This document shows positions 33,369 to 44,071 of a stretch of 64,000 nt of DNA, one piece after another. Position 1 is the first letter of the stretch. Every line of letters begins with the position of its first letter. The DNA comes from Marivivens aquimaris (lineage in GTDB: Bacteria; Pseudomonadota; Alphaproteobacteria; Rhodobacterales; Rhodobacteraceae): positions 1,145,001 through 1,209,000 of the forward strand of contig NZ_JADBGB010000001.1 in NCBI RefSeq assembly GCF_015220045.1. Reading direction: 5' to 3'. The notes beneath the pieces were generated by a model. It worked only from the letters and a program-made list of their open reading frames with translations, had not been told where the DNA came from and ran no database searches. The translations under genes and the position numbers were made by a program.

Positions 33369-34745
33369 CTAGAAGTAATCGATCGAAACCTGAAGAAGTC
33401 GCTCGACTTCCGGCACATCGGGCGCGCGGGCGAAGATCGCGATCATGTCGCCCTCTTCGATGCGGAAATCGGCGTTCGGCTTCTTGTACTGGCCATCGCG
33501 CAGGATGCCGCCAACAATGACGCCTTCAGGGAAACCGATGTCACGGATTTTCTGACCCGACATCGGCGATGTGCCGAGGACGTGGGCTTCGATCATCTCC
33601 GCCTCTGCATCGCCGACCGAATAGACCGAGCGCACACGGCCATGACGGATGTGGCGCAGGATCGACGACACGGTGGTCGCACGCGGGTTGATGTACGCGT
33701 CGATGTCGAGCGCGGGCAGCAGGCCCATCAGTGTCGGATCGTTGGTCAGACAGATCGCCATCTTCGCGCCGTTGGCCTTGGCCCGAACAGCTGACAGCAT
33801 GTTGGTCTTATCGTCGTCGGTGACAGCCAGAACCGCGTCGGCTGTGGCAACGTTCGCCTCTTCCAGAAGGCTCGCGTTCAGACCGTCACCGTTCAGAACA
33901 ATCGTCCGTTCCAGTGCGTCGGCGGCAATCTCTGCCTGAGCGCGGTCCTTTTCGATGATCTTGACGCGGACGCGCTGCTGGCGGCTTTCCAGCTCTTTGG
34001 CCACCGCGAGACCAACGTTACCGCCACCGATGATGACGATGCGCTCCTGCTTGACGGTGCGCTTGCCAAACACTTCGAACGTGCGGTTCACGTCTTCCTC
34101 GCGGGCGAAGACATAGACGTCGTCCTGCGGGAAAATCTGGTCACCAGGAGAAGGCACAAACAGCGTGCCCTCGCGGCGGATGCCCACGACGATCGCTTGC
34201 AAGGTCGAGAACAGATCGGTCAGCTGGCGCAGCGGCGTGTTGATGACCGGACAGTCGCCGTCCACCGTGATGCCCAAGAGCTGCGCTTTGCCGTTAAAGA
34301 AATTCTCCGTATCGAAGGCCATCGGCGCCGCAAGACGCTGAAGAGCCGCCGCAGCGACTTCGCGTTCGGGGCTGATCACCACGTCGATCGGCATGTGATC
34401 GCGGCGGTAGAGGTCCGAATAGATCGCGTCCAGATAGCTCTGCGCGCGAATGCGTGCGATCTTGCGCTGGATCGCGAAGGCGGAGTGCGCGATCTGGCAG
34501 GTGACCATGTTCACTTCGTCCGAGTGGGTCGCCGCGATAATCATATCGGCGTCTTCGGCCCCTGCCCGTTCCAGCACGTCGGGATAGGACGCATGGCCCG
34601 CAACGCCGTTCACATCGAGCGTTTCCATCGCGCGCCGGATCAATTCGGGGTTGTTATCGACCACGGTGACATCATTGCGCTCTGACGACAGGTGACGTGC
34701 GATTTGCCACCCCACCTGACCGGCGCCGCAAATAATAACCTTCAT
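33369..34745 (-). CDS. trkA: Trk potassium transporter regulatory subunit TrkA
   Basis: TrkA is the peripheral NAD(H)/ATP-binding subunit that gates TrkH. The 458-aa product has two RCK_N Rossmann domains, beginning ICGAGQVGWQIA near residue 4 and IIGGGNVGLAVAKEL near residue 233, each followed by an RCK_C domain. Its ATG at 34745 is preceded by GGAAGG; longer starts are unsupported. In many alphaproteobacteria trkA follows ntrX directly; here a TetR gene on the other strand lies between them. Confidence 0.94.
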   Translation of the reverse strand: MKVIICGAGQVGWQIARHLSSERNDVTVVDNNPELIRRAMETLDVNGVAGHASYPDVLERAGAEDADMIIAATHSDEVNMVTCQIAHSAFAIQRKIARIRAQSYLDAIYSDLYRRDHMPIDVVISPEREVAAAALQRLAAPMAFDTENFFNGKAQLLGITVDGDCPVINTPLRQLTDLFSTLQAIVVGIRREGTLFVPSPGDQIFPQDDVYVFAREEDVNRTFEVFGKRTVKQERIVIIGGGNVGLAVAKELESRQQRVRVKIIEKDRAQAEIAADALERTIVLNGDGLNASLLEEANVATADAVLAVTDDDKTNMLSAVRAKANGAKMAICLTNDPTLMGLLPALDIDAYINPRATTVSSILRHIRHGRVRSVYSVGDAEAEMIEAHVLGTSPMSGQKIRDIGFPEGVIVGGILRDGQYKKPNADFRIEEGDMIAIFARAPDVPEVERLLQVSIDYF

Positions 34746-34913
34746 CCCAACCTTCCCGGCTAATTCCCTCATGGTGTCGCACCTAAAGGAAGTATGGTCA
34801 ATCGGAAGGCTGGCCACCTTGGGCTTGCAAACCTGTTGCAAAACCAATTAGTAGGTTGCTTAACAGGCGAACTGATAATTAAAATACAACCAAAAACTGG
34901 GACAGAATACGAA

Positions 34914-35546
34914 ATGTCATCGGCTATTAGGGCGAACGCGCTGGAAAAAGGTCGCGTCAGTCAGAAGATCCGTACGCGCAATGCTCTTTTAGATGCTGCC
35001 TACGAAATGCTTCGTCGGAACGAACCCATTACGGTGGCGGGCGTTGCAAACGCCGCCAACATTTCGACAGCAACCGCATATCGCTATTTCCCAGACGCCG
35101 AGACTATCCAGATCGAAGCGATCATCCGTCACGATTCAGGCCGTGATGACGAGTATATGGTCGAATTCAAAGAAAAAGTCGGTGCGCACCAGGATCCTAT
35201 CGAGCGGGTCGTCGCAGTGCACAACATGATGATGGAATGGGTGCGCCGCAATGAGGCGGGCTACCGTCTGTTCATCGCCAAGCGCCACGAACGCATCGCG
35301 ACCCGTCAGACCCCGTTCGAGAAGACCGACGCCCGCAACGACCGCCGTCTGCGGATGATTACGCTCGCGCTCGACCCGATTGCGAAGTCGCTGGGCGACC
35401 GCATCGAAGAAATTAGCCTGCGTATTGCCGCCGTGATCGGGCCGGAGCCCTATTTCACGCTCAAGGACGTTTGCGGTGTCGATGATACGACGCTGGATCG
35501 TCTGGCAGAGGCGAACCTCCGCCAGATCGTTCGTTCGCTCGTCTGA
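34914..35546 (+). CDS. TetR/AcrR-family transcriptional regulator
   Basis: This 210-aa protein has an N-terminal TetR helix-turn-helix (about residues 22-68; ANISTATAYRYFPDAETIQ) and a helical ligand-binding domain. The ATG at 34914 is chosen because the family-like part begins there, although the frame is open 40 codons further up. It reads opposite to its surroundings, divergent from trkA and ending one base before the ntrX stop, with no shared regulatory target apparent other than the trkA promoter region. Ligand and targets are unknown. Confidence 0.87.
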   Translation: MSSAIRANALEKGRVSQKIRTRNALLDAAYEMLRRNEPITVAGVANAANISTATAYRYFPDAETIQIEAIIRHDSGRDDEYMVEFKEKVGAHQDPIERVVAVHNMMMEWVRRNEAGYRLFIAKRHERIATRQTPFEKTDARNDRRLRMITLALDPIAKSLGDRIEEISLRIAAVIGPEPYFTLKDVCGVDDTTLDRLAEANLRQIVRSLV

Positions 35547-36956
35547 TTACTCTTCTTCGCCGTCAGCGTTGACGTGGGCCACGCGTGCTCCGCTCTTGGA
35601 GGACGTGACCACGCCGAGCGACTTGAGCTTGCGGTGCAAAGCCGAGCGCTCCATTCCCACAAACGACGCCGTGCGGCTGATGTTGCCGCCGAAACGGTTG
35701 ATCTGCGTGAGTAGATATTCACGCTCGAACAGCTCGCGCGCTTCGCGCAGCGGCAGCGTGGCCAGCGCACCCGACAGGACAACGCGGCCGTCTTCTTCGA
35801 CATGGTTTTCCTGCGCAGGCAGTTCGCGGGCAGAGATCGGCTCGCTGCTGTCTCCGAGGATCAGTACACGTTCCACCACGTTTTTCAGCTGACGCACATT
35901 CCCCGGCCACGGCATGGTCTGGAGCATCGCGCGGGTTTCATCGGCGAGAGCCCGCAACGGCAGACCTTGGGTGCGGTTGAACGTCTCGATGAAATATTCG
36001 GCCAGCATCGGGATATCGTCACGGCGCTCGGCAAGGCTCGGCACGGCAATCGGCACCACGTTCAGACGGTGGAACAGTTCCTGACGGAAGTTTCCGGCGG
36101 CAATCTCGGCGTCCAGATCGCGGTTGGTGGAGGAGATCACGCGCAGATCGACCTGCACCTTTTCGGTACCGCCAACGCGGTTGAAGGTCTGGTCCACAAG
36201 GACGCGCAGGATCTTGGACTGCGTACCGAGCGGCATCTCTGCCACCTCGTCAAAATAGATGACACCGCCGTTGGCCTGTTCGAGGAGGCCCTGCTCGATC
36301 CCGTTTTCCTTGGTTTCGCGTCCGAACAACACGTCTTCCATGCGTTCGGGATCGATAGAGGCTGACGACACCACGACGAACGGCGCATCGGCGCGGTTCG
36401 AATTGGCGTGGATATACCGCGCAGCAATTTCCTTACCGCTACCCGGCGCACCTGACAGCATCACGCGGCCGTTCGATTTGGTGACCTTGTCGAGCTGCGA
36501 CTTCATCGTGCGGAAAATGGTGCTCTCGCCCAGCATCTCTGCGGGGGGGGCATCGGCGCGGCGGAGTTCCTGATTTTCACGACGCAGACGCGACGTTTCC
36601 ATGGCGCGGCGGATAACAACCATCAACTGGTCGATATTGAACGGCTTTTCGATGAAGTCGTAGGCACCCTGCTTGATCGCGGCCACCGCGATTTCGATGT
36701 TGCCGTGGCCCGAGATGATCACGATCGGGATCTCGGGATGTTCGCGCTTTACCTTCTTGAGGATGTCGATCCCGTCCATGTGGCTGTCCTTCAGCCAGAT
36801 ATCGAGGATCATCAGAGCGGGCTTCTCGCTCTCGATTTCGGACATGCACTGTTCGGCGTTCGCCGCGACGCGGGTGCTGAACCCTTCGTCCTTCAGGATG
36901 TCCGAGATCAGCTCGCGGATGTCGCGTTCGTCGTCGGTAATGAGAATGTCGCCCAT
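35547..36956 (-). CDS. ntrX: Nitrogen-related response regulator NtrX
   Basis: NtrX is the response regulator paired with NtrY. The 469-aa product has a receiver domain (ILITDDERDIREL; phosphoacceptor Asp in LILDIWLKDSH), an AAA+ domain with Walker A GAPGSGKE and Walker B VIYFDEVAEMP, and a Fis-type C-terminal HTH (NISRTASFVGMERSALHRKL). The sigma-54-contacting GAFTGA loop is absent; the stretch after LFGRE leads straight to GLLEQANGG. This suggests it does not activate sigma-54 promoters. The ATG at 36956 follows GAGGGG; an upstream GTG at 36971 overlaps ntrY. Confidence 0.92.
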   Translation of the reverse strand: MGDILITDDERDIRELISDILKDEGFSTRVAANAEQCMSEIESEKPALMILDIWLKDSHMDGIDILKKVKREHPEIPIVIISGHGNIEIAVAAIKQGAYDFIEKPFNIDQLMVVIRRAMETSRLRRENQELRRADAPPAEMLGESTIFRTMKSQLDKVTKSNGRVMLSGAPGSGKEIAARYIHANSNRADAPFVVVSSASIDPERMEDVLFGRETKENGIEQGLLEQANGGVIYFDEVAEMPLGTQSKILRVLVDQTFNRVGGTEKVQVDLRVISSTNRDLDAEIAAGNFRQELFHRLNVVPIAVPSLAERRDDIPMLAEYFIETFNRTQGLPLRALADETRAMLQTMPWPGNVRQLKNVVERVLILGDSSEPISARELPAQENHVEEDGRVVLSGALATLPLREARELFEREYLLTQINRFGGNISRTASFVGMERSALHRKLKSLGVVTSSKSGARVAHVNADGEEE

Positions 36957-36967
36957 ATTCTTGCCCC

Positions 36968-39220
36968 TCACGGTTCAATCATTTGCGCTCCGTCACCGTT
37001 AATATCGGTGCGGATCGGCAGTTCGATGACAGCTTTCGCGCCTATATGGCCCGTTCCGTCATATTCTTCGGCGTCCTGCAATTGCAGGATTCCACCATGT
37101 TCTTCGATAATCTTCTTCACGATCGGCAGCCCGAGGCCCGTGCCCTTGTCACGCGTCGTGACATAGGGCTCGAACAAGCGGCCGCGATCTTCGGGCAGCC
37201 CAATCCCGTTATCCGAGATGCAGATGCGCGCGATCTTGCCGTCGAGCTCCATCGTCACGCGGATTTCGGGCTGGACGTCATGACCTAGCTTTTCTTTCCG
37301 CGTTTCAATGGCTTCGCCCGCGTTCTTGATGAGGTTCGTCAGCGCCTGACCTATCATCGTCGCGTCCACGTCGGCAGGGACCGGATTGTCGACCAGCGTT
37401 TCGACCAGCTTTACCTCCGGCTGACCGCTGGTTTGCAGCATCACCGCATCATGCACGAGCTTGCTCAGGTCATGCGTGACCTTGATCGGCTCCGGCATAC
37501 GGGCGAAGCGCGAGAACTCGTCAACGATGCGGCGTAAGTCATTGGTTTGACGCACAATCACATCGGTCATCTGTTCGAGCGTATCGCTCTCCTCGCCAAC
37601 CTTCGGGGCGAACTTGCGCTTGATCCGTTCGGCGGAAAGTTGGATCGGCGTGAGCGGGTTCTTGATCTCGTGCGCAATGCGGCGGGCCACATCGCCCCAC
37701 GCTGCGGTCCGCTGTGCGGTCACGAGGTCGGTCACATCGTCGAACGCCACCACGTAACCTTCGAGCGTACCGTCAGTAGTGCGCCGCGTGCTCATGCGCA
37801 CCAGCAGCGCCTCCTGATGGCCCGCACGGATCAGGTTCACCTGCGCCTGCACGACCTCGCGGCCCTCGCTGTGGAGGCTGTCGAACAGCGGTCCGAACTC
37901 CGGCACAGCGACCACGAGCGAACCGGCCTCCATGCCGGCCTCCATGTCCAGAAGGCGCTCGCCCGAGCGGTTCACGAAGGTAATTGCGCCGTCCGAGTCC
38001 AGACCGACAACGCCCGAAGTAATCGACGTCAGCACGGAGTCGAACAGACGGCGGCGCTCTTCGATCTGGTTGGTATTCTGGATCAACGTCTTGCGCTGCT
38101 CGTTAAGCTGCTGCGTCATCTTGTTGAAATCACGGCTCAATTGCGCGATCTCGTCATCGCCCGGCTCTTCGTAAACGCGCACGTTGAGGTCACCTGCACC
38201 GACGCGCTGGGACGCCGAAACGAGGCGGCCCACAGGACGCGACAGACGCTCGGCGAACCAGATCGCGAGCCAGATAGCCGCAAGGATCAGGATCACCGCG
38301 AAGCCGATGTAGATCAGGCCGAATTCGAACAGCAGCCGCCCACGGTCGCTCTCGATCTGGTTATACAGGCTCACCGTCTCCTGCGTTTCGTCCAGCAGGT
38401 TGAGGATCGCGCCATCGACCGGACGGCTCACATACAAATAGCGGTCAAGGAAGCTGTCGAGCGGCAGGACGATGCGGAATTCGTTGTTGTCCCAGTCCTC
38501 GAAGATCAGCGAGCCATCGCGGTCGGCCTTAGCGATGTCCTCGGCAGTCAGCGGCTCCATGTCGAACTGGTAGGACCCGACGGCGCGGGCGCGGTATTCA
38601 CCCGTCGCATCAATGACAAAAGCTTCGGACAGGGAGCGGTCGATGGTGCTTTGAACGGCGGCGAGCGCCTCGCGGACCTCACCATCCGACATGAACGGCG
38701 TGGCTTGGCGCTGGATGTTAAGATAGGACGCTAAGGCATTGGCATCACGCGTCAATTCCTGACGATGTTCGTCCTTGTACGCCTCTGCCGCGCGGAACGA
38801 ATTGTTCAGAACGTTGCCGACGCGTTCGGAGAACCAGCCCTCTAGACCAACATTGATCGACAGCACCGCAAACACCGCGACCAGCACAGTCGGCAGCAGT
38901 GCAAGCAGGACAAAGACGCCGGTCAGCCGTGCATAAAGCCGCGATCCAGCAGACCGCGCACGGCGGGCCGCAATCAGCCGCATGATCCGCTCTGCCACGA
39001 GGCCCGCGACCACCAGAATATAAACGAGGTCAGCCAGCAGCACGACGCGCAACGAGTTGTCCGCGCTGCCCTGATCGAGCGGTCCCATGACAAAAAAGGT
39101 AACGCCCGCCAAGGCCGGTCCGAGGATGACCAGCCCGAGCGTGAACGCGTTCTGTACGGAACGCTGGAGTCGCCACCGGTTGAACCGGCCGATCAGCATG
39201 GCTGACACGGAACGCTTCAC
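36968..39220 (-). CDS. ntrY: Membrane sensor histidine kinase NtrY
   Basis: NtrY is the membrane sensor kinase for NtrX, linked to nitrogen and redox/oxygen responses in alphaproteobacteria. The 750-aa product has several N-terminal membrane helices (about residues 25-130), a periplasmic sensor region, another helix near 300, HAMP, a PAS domain, a HisKA domain with H in [13 protein letters not shown], and an HATPase domain (NLIKNAGEAIE, GTGLGLPIVKKI). The start is a GTG at 39220; an ATG seven codons later is possible. It overlaps the longer ntrX start region and follows ntrC after 95 bases. Confidence 0.93.
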   Translation of the reverse strand: MKRSVSAMLIGRFNRWRLQRSVQNAFTLGLVILGPALAGVTFFVMGPLDQGSADNSLRVVLLADLVYILVVAGLVAERIMRLIAARRARSAGSRLYARLTGVFVLLALLPTVLVAVFAVLSINVGLEGWFSERVGNVLNNSFRAAEAYKDEHRQELTRDANALASYLNIQRQATPFMSDGEVREALAAVQSTIDRSLSEAFVIDATGEYRARAVGSYQFDMEPLTAEDIAKADRDGSLIFEDWDNNEFRIVLPLDSFLDRYLYVSRPVDGAILNLLDETQETVSLYNQIESDRGRLLFEFGLIYIGFAVILILAAIWLAIWFAERLSRPVGRLVSASQRVGAGDLNVRVYEEPGDDEIAQLSRDFNKMTQQLNEQRKTLIQNTNQIEERRRLFDSVLTSITSGVVGLDSDGAITFVNRSGERLLDMEAGMEAGSLVVAVPEFGPLFDSLHSEGREVVQAQVNLIRAGHQEALLVRMSTRRTTDGTLEGYVVAFDDVTDLVTAQRTAAWGDVARRIAHEIKNPLTPIQLSAERIKRKFAPKVGEESDTLEQMTDVIVRQTNDLRRIVDEFSRFARMPEPIKVTHDLSKLVHDAVMLQTSGQPEVKLVETLVDNPVPADVDATMIGQALTNLIKNAGEAIETRKEKLGHDVQPEIRVTMELDGKIARICISDNGIGLPEDRGRLFEPYVTTRDKGTGLGLPIVKKIIEEHGGILQLQDAEEYDGTGHIGAKAVIELPIRTDINGDGAQMIEP

Positions 39221-39315
39221 ATCTTGCCCTGTTGTTTGGCGGGTTTTGACCCGCCTCCGCCTATGTGCCTTGGATGCCGCAGTTGCGACTCTTTGGTCAC
39301 TGTTATGTGGCGAAT

Positions 39316-40680
39316 TTACATCAGCTTACGGCGTCGTGTCACGCGAATATCCAGCTCAGTGATCTTTTTACGCAAAGTATTGCGGTTGATGCCGAGCAGG
39401 TCGGCACATTTCGCCTGATTTCCGCCCGTCGCGTCCAGCGCGATTTCGATGAGCGGCGTTTCAACTTCACGCAAAATCCGGTTGTAGAGGCCTGCGGGCG
39501 GCAGAACGCCTCCGTGCAGATCGAAGTAGCGGCGCAAATGCTTGGCGACCGAGGCCGACAACTTGTCCCCACCGTCGCCAGAGCGCAGCGGCTCCATCGC
39601 GGGCTGGTTCTGAAGGATGTTTTCCATCTCGCTGCGAGTAATTTCCTCTTCGGCGGCAGTCACCACCAAACGGCGCATCGCGTTTTCCAGCTGACGCACG
39701 TTTCCCGGCCAGCTGTAAGCGCGGGCGAGATCGAGCGCGCCGCTGCTCAGGCGGCGATGCGGCAGGCCATCACGTTCGGAACGTGCGAGGAAGTGTTCGG
39801 ACAGCAGCGAGATATCGTCGACGCGCTCACGCAGCGATGGCACCGAAATCGTCACGCCGGACAGGCGGTAGAACAGATCCGAGCGGAATTCGCCGTTCTC
39901 CATGCGGTTCATCAGGTCCGACTGGCTGGTCGCCATGATGCGCGGCGCGTTCTCGCCGAGGCTGTCGAGCATACGCACGATTTTCGCCTGAACATCGTCG
40001 GTCATGTCACTGACTTCATCGAACAAAATCGAACCGCCCTTAGCACGGGCAATGACCGACGACGGGCCGTCCATGCCTTGCAGATCGCTGGGCGAAACCA
40101 CAACAAACGGCAGACTGCGGCGGTCGGACAGGTCGTGAATCGCGCGGGCGATCAGCGATTTGCCGGTTCCGCTTTCGCCCGTAATCAGTACGGGCAGCGG
40201 CGTGTTCATCATCCGCGCGACGAGGCGGTAGAGCGACTGCATCGCGGGGGTCCGGCCCACGAGCGGCAGTTCGTTCGAACGGTCGGCGGTTTCAGCTTTC
40301 GGCGCAGGTGCGCGGCGTTTGACTTCGAGCGCACGCGCGGCGCGCTTCATCAGGTCCGGCAGGTCAAACGGCTTGGGCAGGTAGTCGTAGGCATCCGCCT
40401 CGGCCGCTTGGATCGCGGTCATGATCGTGTTCTGCGCAGAGATCACGATGACCGGCAGACCAGGACGCGCTGCGCTGATTTTCGGCAGTTGTTCCAGACC
40501 GTTACCGTCCGGCATGACAACATCCGAGATCACCAGATCGCCCTTGCCTTCTTCGACCCAGCGCATCAGCGTCACCAGAGACGACGTCGCGTGGACCTTG
40601 CAGCCCGCCCGCGTCAGCGCCTGTGTCAGAACAGTGCGGATTGTGCGGTCGTCATCGGCGACAAGTACAGTTCCGTCCAT
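39316..40680 (-). CDS. ntrC: Nitrogen regulator NtrC (R. capsulatus-type, lacking GAFTGA)
   Basis: NtrC is the response regulator of NtrB and controls nitrogen assimilation genes. The 454-aa product has a receiver domain with phosphoacceptor D53 ([11 protein letters not shown]), an AAA+ domain with Walker A GESGTGKS and Walker [11 protein letters not shown], and a Fis-type HTH ([20 protein letters not shown]). The GAFTGA loop is deleted: the segment before KGGSILFDE is short. In Rhodobacter capsulatus an NtrC with this deletion is known to activate sigma-70 rather than sigma-54 polymerase; the same is inferred here. Its ATG overlaps the ntrB stop by one base (TGATG). Confidence 0.94.
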   Translation of the reverse strand: MDGTVLVADDDRTIRTVLTQALTRAGCKVHATSSLVTLMRWVEEGKGDLVISDVVMPDGNGLEQLPKISAARPGLPVIVISAQNTIMTAIQAAEADAYDYLPKPFDLPDLMKRAARALEVKRRAPAPKAETADRSNELPLVGRTPAMQSLYRLVARMMNTPLPVLITGESGTGKSLIARAIHDLSDRRSLPFVVVSPSDLQGMDGPSSVIARAKGGSILFDEVSDMTDDVQAKIVRMLDSLGENAPRIMATSQSDLMNRMENGEFRSDLFYRLSGVTISVPSLRERVDDISLLSEHFLARSERDGLPHRRLSSGALDLARAYSWPGNVRQLENAMRRLVVTAAEEEITRSEMENILQNQPAMEPLRSGDGGDKLSASVAKHLRRYFDLHGGVLPPAGLYNRILREVETPLIEIALDATGGNQAKCADLLGINRNTLRKKITELDIRVTRRRKLM

Positions 40681-41762
40681 CAGTTATCTCCGTCGGTCAT
40701 AGGTAATTCTTTGGGTGCGCGCGGCAGCGAAATGCGGAACACGGTCTTGCCGGGGGTGCTATCCACCGAAATCCAGCCGCCCATGTCCCCGATCAGTTTG
40801 GCGACAAGCGCCAGCCCGAGGCCAGTCCCGTTTTCACGACCTGACACGAAGGGTTCGAACACGTCATTGGCGATGTCCTGCGGCAATCCGGGGCCATCGT
40901 CGATAATTTCCACCTGAAGCGGCAAACGTGCGTGGGTGCCATCGGCGCGGCGCACGCGCAGCGAGGTGTCATAGAAGGTCCGCAGTCGGATCGACCCGCC
41001 CGCAGAGCCCGCCTCGCAGGCGTTCTTGATCAGGTTCATAAAGACCTGAAGCAGTTGGTCGCCATCGGCCAAGGTCTGCGGCAGCGAGGGATCGTAATCC
41101 TCGACAAACATCATATGCGCGCCGTAGCTGACCGAGGCCGACTGACGTGCGCGGTCCAGAACGTCGTGGATATTCATGGGTTTGAGCAGCGGCGGACGCA
41201 GGTTGCCGAACTGTTCGACCTGCTCCAGCAGCTTCACGATGCGGCGACATTCGTCAACGATGAGGTCAGTCATCTCCTGATCTTCGGAGGACAGGTTCAT
41301 AGACAAAAGCTGCGCCGCGCCCGTGATACCGGCGAGCGGGTTCTTGATTTCGTGCGCCAGCATCTCCGCCATGCCGATCGCGGATTTAGCGGCCTTGCCC
41401 GAGGACTGGTTAACGGTGACGCGGTTGGCGATCTCGCGCGGGGAGATCATCATCAGCATCGTATTGTCCTGCCCCGACAGCGGCGAGAACTGGATGTTGC
41501 ACAGGATCGGCGGGCGCTCGCCCGAGCCGACGTCCACGTCGTTGACGAACAGCGACGAGCGGTAAGTCACCGCACGGCTGTAGGCTTCCTCCAGCGGCGC
41601 GTCGATCATCACCTTGTCCCAGAGGCTGGAACCGATGAGCGACTTGCTCGACAGATTGAGGAAGCTTTCGGCAGCGGGATTGCTGTCGAGGATCACGTCC
41701 CCTTCGCCGACTAGCAGCGCGGGCACAGGAAGCGAATTCCAGAGGTTTGCGTCAGCGATCAT
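40680..41762 (-). CDS. ntrB: Cytoplasmic nitrogen sensor kinase NtrB
   Basis: NtrB phosphorylates NtrC under nitrogen limitation and is itself controlled by PII proteins. The 360-aa soluble protein has an N-terminal PAS domain (about residues 6-110), a HisKA domain with His137 in [11 protein letters not shown], and an HATPase domain ([24 protein letters not shown]). Its ATG overlaps the dusB stop by four bases, reproducing the nifR3-ntrB-ntrC operon known from Rhodobacter capsulatus. Confidence 0.95.
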   Translation of the reverse strand: MIADANLWNSLPVPALLVGEGDVILDSNPAAESFLNLSSKSLIGSSLWDKVMIDAPLEEAYSRAVTYRSSLFVNDVDVGSGERPPILCNIQFSPLSGQDNTMLMMISPREIANRVTVNQSSGKAAKSAIGMAEMLAHEIKNPLAGITGAAQLLSMNLSSEDQEMTDLIVDECRRIVKLLEQVEQFGNLRPPLLKPMNIHDVLDRARQSASVSYGAHMMFVEDYDPSLPQTLADGDQLLQVFMNLIKNACEAGSAGGSIRLRTFYDTSLRVRRADGTHARLPLQVEIIDDGPGLPQDIANDVFEPFVSGRENGTGLGLALVAKLIGDMGGWISVDSTPGKTVFRISLPRAPKELPMTDGDN

Positions 41763-42754
41763 GCGGCGATCCCTTCGGCGTCCGAGAGGGCTTCTCTGAT
41801 TAGTTTTAATGCCTTGGACGGCTCGCTTGCAGTAAGGATGTCACGGCGGAGCGGCGTTTTGGGCGCGCCTTCGTCGAGATACCAGCCAAGGTGTTTGCGG
41901 GCGACGCGGCCGCCCAGTTCGATGCCGTAAAAGTCGAGCATCGCCTCGTAATGGTTTGATACCATGTCTATAAATTCTTCTTTTTCCGGCGCGTTCACTG
42001 CCGGTGTCCCTGTCAATTCTGCTGTAATCTGTGCCAGTATCCACGGGCGGCCTTGCGCGCCGCGTCCGATCATCACGCCGTTCGCGCCCGACTGGTCCAA
42101 TGCCTCTTTGGCCGTTTCCAAGCTGACGATATCGCCGTTGGCGATTACGGGGATGGAAACGCTGTCTTTCACCTCGCGGATCGCGGCCCAATCGGCGCTG
42201 CCTTTGTAAAACTGACAGCGGGTGCGTCCGTGGATGGTGAGAAGCTGGATGCCCGCAGCCTCGGCGCGACGCGCCAGTTCAGGAGCGTTGAGAAGGTTAT
42301 CGTCCCAGCCAAGGCGGGTTTTCAGCGTCACCGGGATCGATACGGCGCCCACCACGGCCTCGATCAGCGTCAGCGCGTGGTCGAGGTCTTTGAGCAGCGC
42401 GGAGCCCGAATAGCCGTTTGTGACCTTCTTCGCTGGGCAGCCCATGTTGATGTCGATCATCTTCGCGCCGTTCGCTTCGACAGCGCGGGCGGCCTCGGCC
42501 ATCCAGTAGGCCTCGCGGCCCGCGATCTGCACGGCGGTATTGGCTTGATCGAAACCCAGTTCGGCCTTTTCGCGCACGCCGGGTTTGCCTTGGATCATCT
42601 CCTGGCTCGCGACCATCTCGGACACGACCCAACCCGCGCCAAAGCTGGATACCAGCTGACGGAACGGCAGGTCGGTAATGCCGGCGAGCGGAGCCAAAGC
42701 CACTGCGGGCGCGAGGTCGACGGTGCCGATAGAAAGGGATTCGCTCAGAGACAA
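41759..42754 (-). CDS. dusB: tRNA-dihydrouridine synthase DusB (NifR3)
   Basis: This flavoenzyme reduces specific uridines of tRNA to dihydrouridine. The 331-aa product carries the TIM-barrel motifs [12 protein letters not shown], the catalytic Cys106 in [19 protein letters not shown] and [10 protein letters not shown]. It is first in the dusB-ntrBC operon. No in-frame ATG fits the conserved N-terminus, so a TTG at 42754 is the likely start; the ATG at 42768 is in another frame. Confidence 0.93.
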   Translation of the reverse strand: MSLSESLSIGTVDLAPAVALAPLAGITDLPFRQLVSSFGAGWVVSEMVASQEMIQGKPGVREKAELGFDQANTAVQIAGREAYWMAEAARAVEANGAKMIDINMGCPAKKVTNGYSGSALLKDLDHALTLIEAVVGAVSIPVTLKTRLGWDDNLLNAPELARRAEAAGIQLLTIHGRTRCQFYKGSADWAAIREVKDSVSIPVIANGDIVSLETAKEALDQSGANGVMIGRGAQGRPWILAQITAELTGTPAVNAPEKEEFIDMVSNHYEAMLDFYGIELGGRVARKHLGWYLDEGAPKTPLRRDILTASEPSKALKLIREALSDAEGIAA

Positions 42755-42949
42755 AATAGGCTGCTCATTTGTTGGGCGTTCGATTTAGAAGTAGCCAAAC
42801 ACGCGGCCACGCTCAATGACTAGGCAACTGATATTTGACCATATCATATGCGTTGCACAAATAATGGGCATAATGCACCGAATTGTGACAGCGCAAGATT
42901 GCCCCGCTCCGGCGCGCACCTTAAACCGCGTGGCGAACATGAGGTGCAT

Positions 42950-44071
42950 ATGAACAAAGCGGTCATCATCGTTGCTGCCGGACGCGGCGTACGTGCAGGA
43001 GGCGACGTGCCGAAGCAATGGCGCATCATCCATGGCCGCACTGTGCTTTCCCACACGCTGGAGCGATTTGCCAGTGCGGGCCGCATTGTTGTCGTGCTGC
43101 ACCCCGACGACATGCACCGCGCGGCGGAGCTTGAAGGATGCACCTGCGTCGCGGGCGGCGCGAGCCGTGATGCCTCGGTCCGTAACGGGCTGGAGGCGCT
43201 GGCGAATGACGCCCCTGATGTCGTTCTGATCCACGATGCCGCGCGCCCGCTGGTGTCGCAGGCTGTCATCACCCGTGTGGTGGATGCCCTCGCTACGCAC
43301 GACGGCGCTGCGCCTGCGGTGGCTGTGACGGATGCGCTTTGGGTCGGCAAGGACGGCTATGTCGACGGCACGCAGGACCGCACCAACCTGTTTCGCGCGC
43401 AAACGCCGCAGGGATTCCGTTTTGCCAAGATCCTCGATGCGCACCGTAATTATAGCGGCGCGGCAGCGGATGACGTGCAGGTGGCGCGGGCCGCAGGGCT
43501 TGACGTTCTGATCGTCGAGGGCGACGAAGCCAATATCAAGATCACCGGACCGGACGATTTCGCCCGCGCCGAAAGACACTTAGGAGCAGGAATGGATATC
43601 CGTACAGGCAACGGCTACGACGTTCACGCCTTCACCGAAGGCGATCACGTCTGGCTTTGCGGCGTGAAGGTGCCGCACACGAAGTCGCTCAAGGGCCATT
43701 CCGATGCCGACGTTGGAATGCACGCAGTCACAGACGCGATCTACGGCGCACTCGGGATGGGCGACATCGGCCAGCACTTCCCGCCGAGCGATCCGCAGTG
43801 GAAAGGCGCCGCGAGCCATATCTTCCTCGAACATGCCTGCAAACTGGCGCGAGACAACGGCTTCACCATCACCCACGTGGATTGCACACTGATCTGCGAG
43901 GCGCCCAAGGTCGGCCCGCACCACGCCGCGATGAAATCTGCGATGGCCACGATCATGGGCCTGACCGAAGACCGCGTGAGCGTCAAAGCCACAACATCTG
44001 AAAAGCTCGGCTTTACGGGCCGCGAAGAAGGCATTGCCTCCATCGCCACAGCAACACTGGTGAAACTATGA
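42950..44071 (+). CDS. ispDF: Bifunctional IspD/IspF enzyme of the MEP isoprenoid pathway
   Basis: One polypeptide of 373 aa performs two steps of non-mevalonate isoprenoid synthesis. The N-terminal IspD cytidylyltransferase (about residues 1-210) has [20 protein letters not shown] and DAARPLV. The C-terminal IspF MEcPP synthase starts near residue 215, with GNGYDVHAF and [16 protein letters not shown]. Fusion of ispD and ispF is usual in alphaproteobacteria. GAGG precedes the ATG at 42950; a longer frame is unsupported. An AGGAG-like site and in-frame ATG at 43592 could allow separate IspF synthesis. The stop overlaps pgpA. Confidence 0.95.
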   Translation: MNKAVIIVAAGRGVRAGGDVPKQWRIIHGRTVLSHTLERFASAGRIVVVLHPDDMHRAAELEGCTCVAGGASRDASVRNGLEALANDAPDVVLIHDAARPLVSQAVITRVVDALATHDGAAPAVAVTDALWVGKDGYVDGTQDRTNLFRAQTPQGFRFAKILDAHRNYSGAAADDVQVARAAGLDVLIVEGDEANIKITGPDDFARAERHLGAGMDIRTGNGYDVHAFTEGDHVWLCGVKVPHTKSLKGHSDADVGMHAVTDAIYGALGMGDIGQHFPPSDPQWKGAASHIFLEHACKLARDNGFTITHVDCTLICEAPKVGPHHAAMKSAMATIMGLTEDRVSVKATTSEKLGFTGREEGIASIATATLVKL

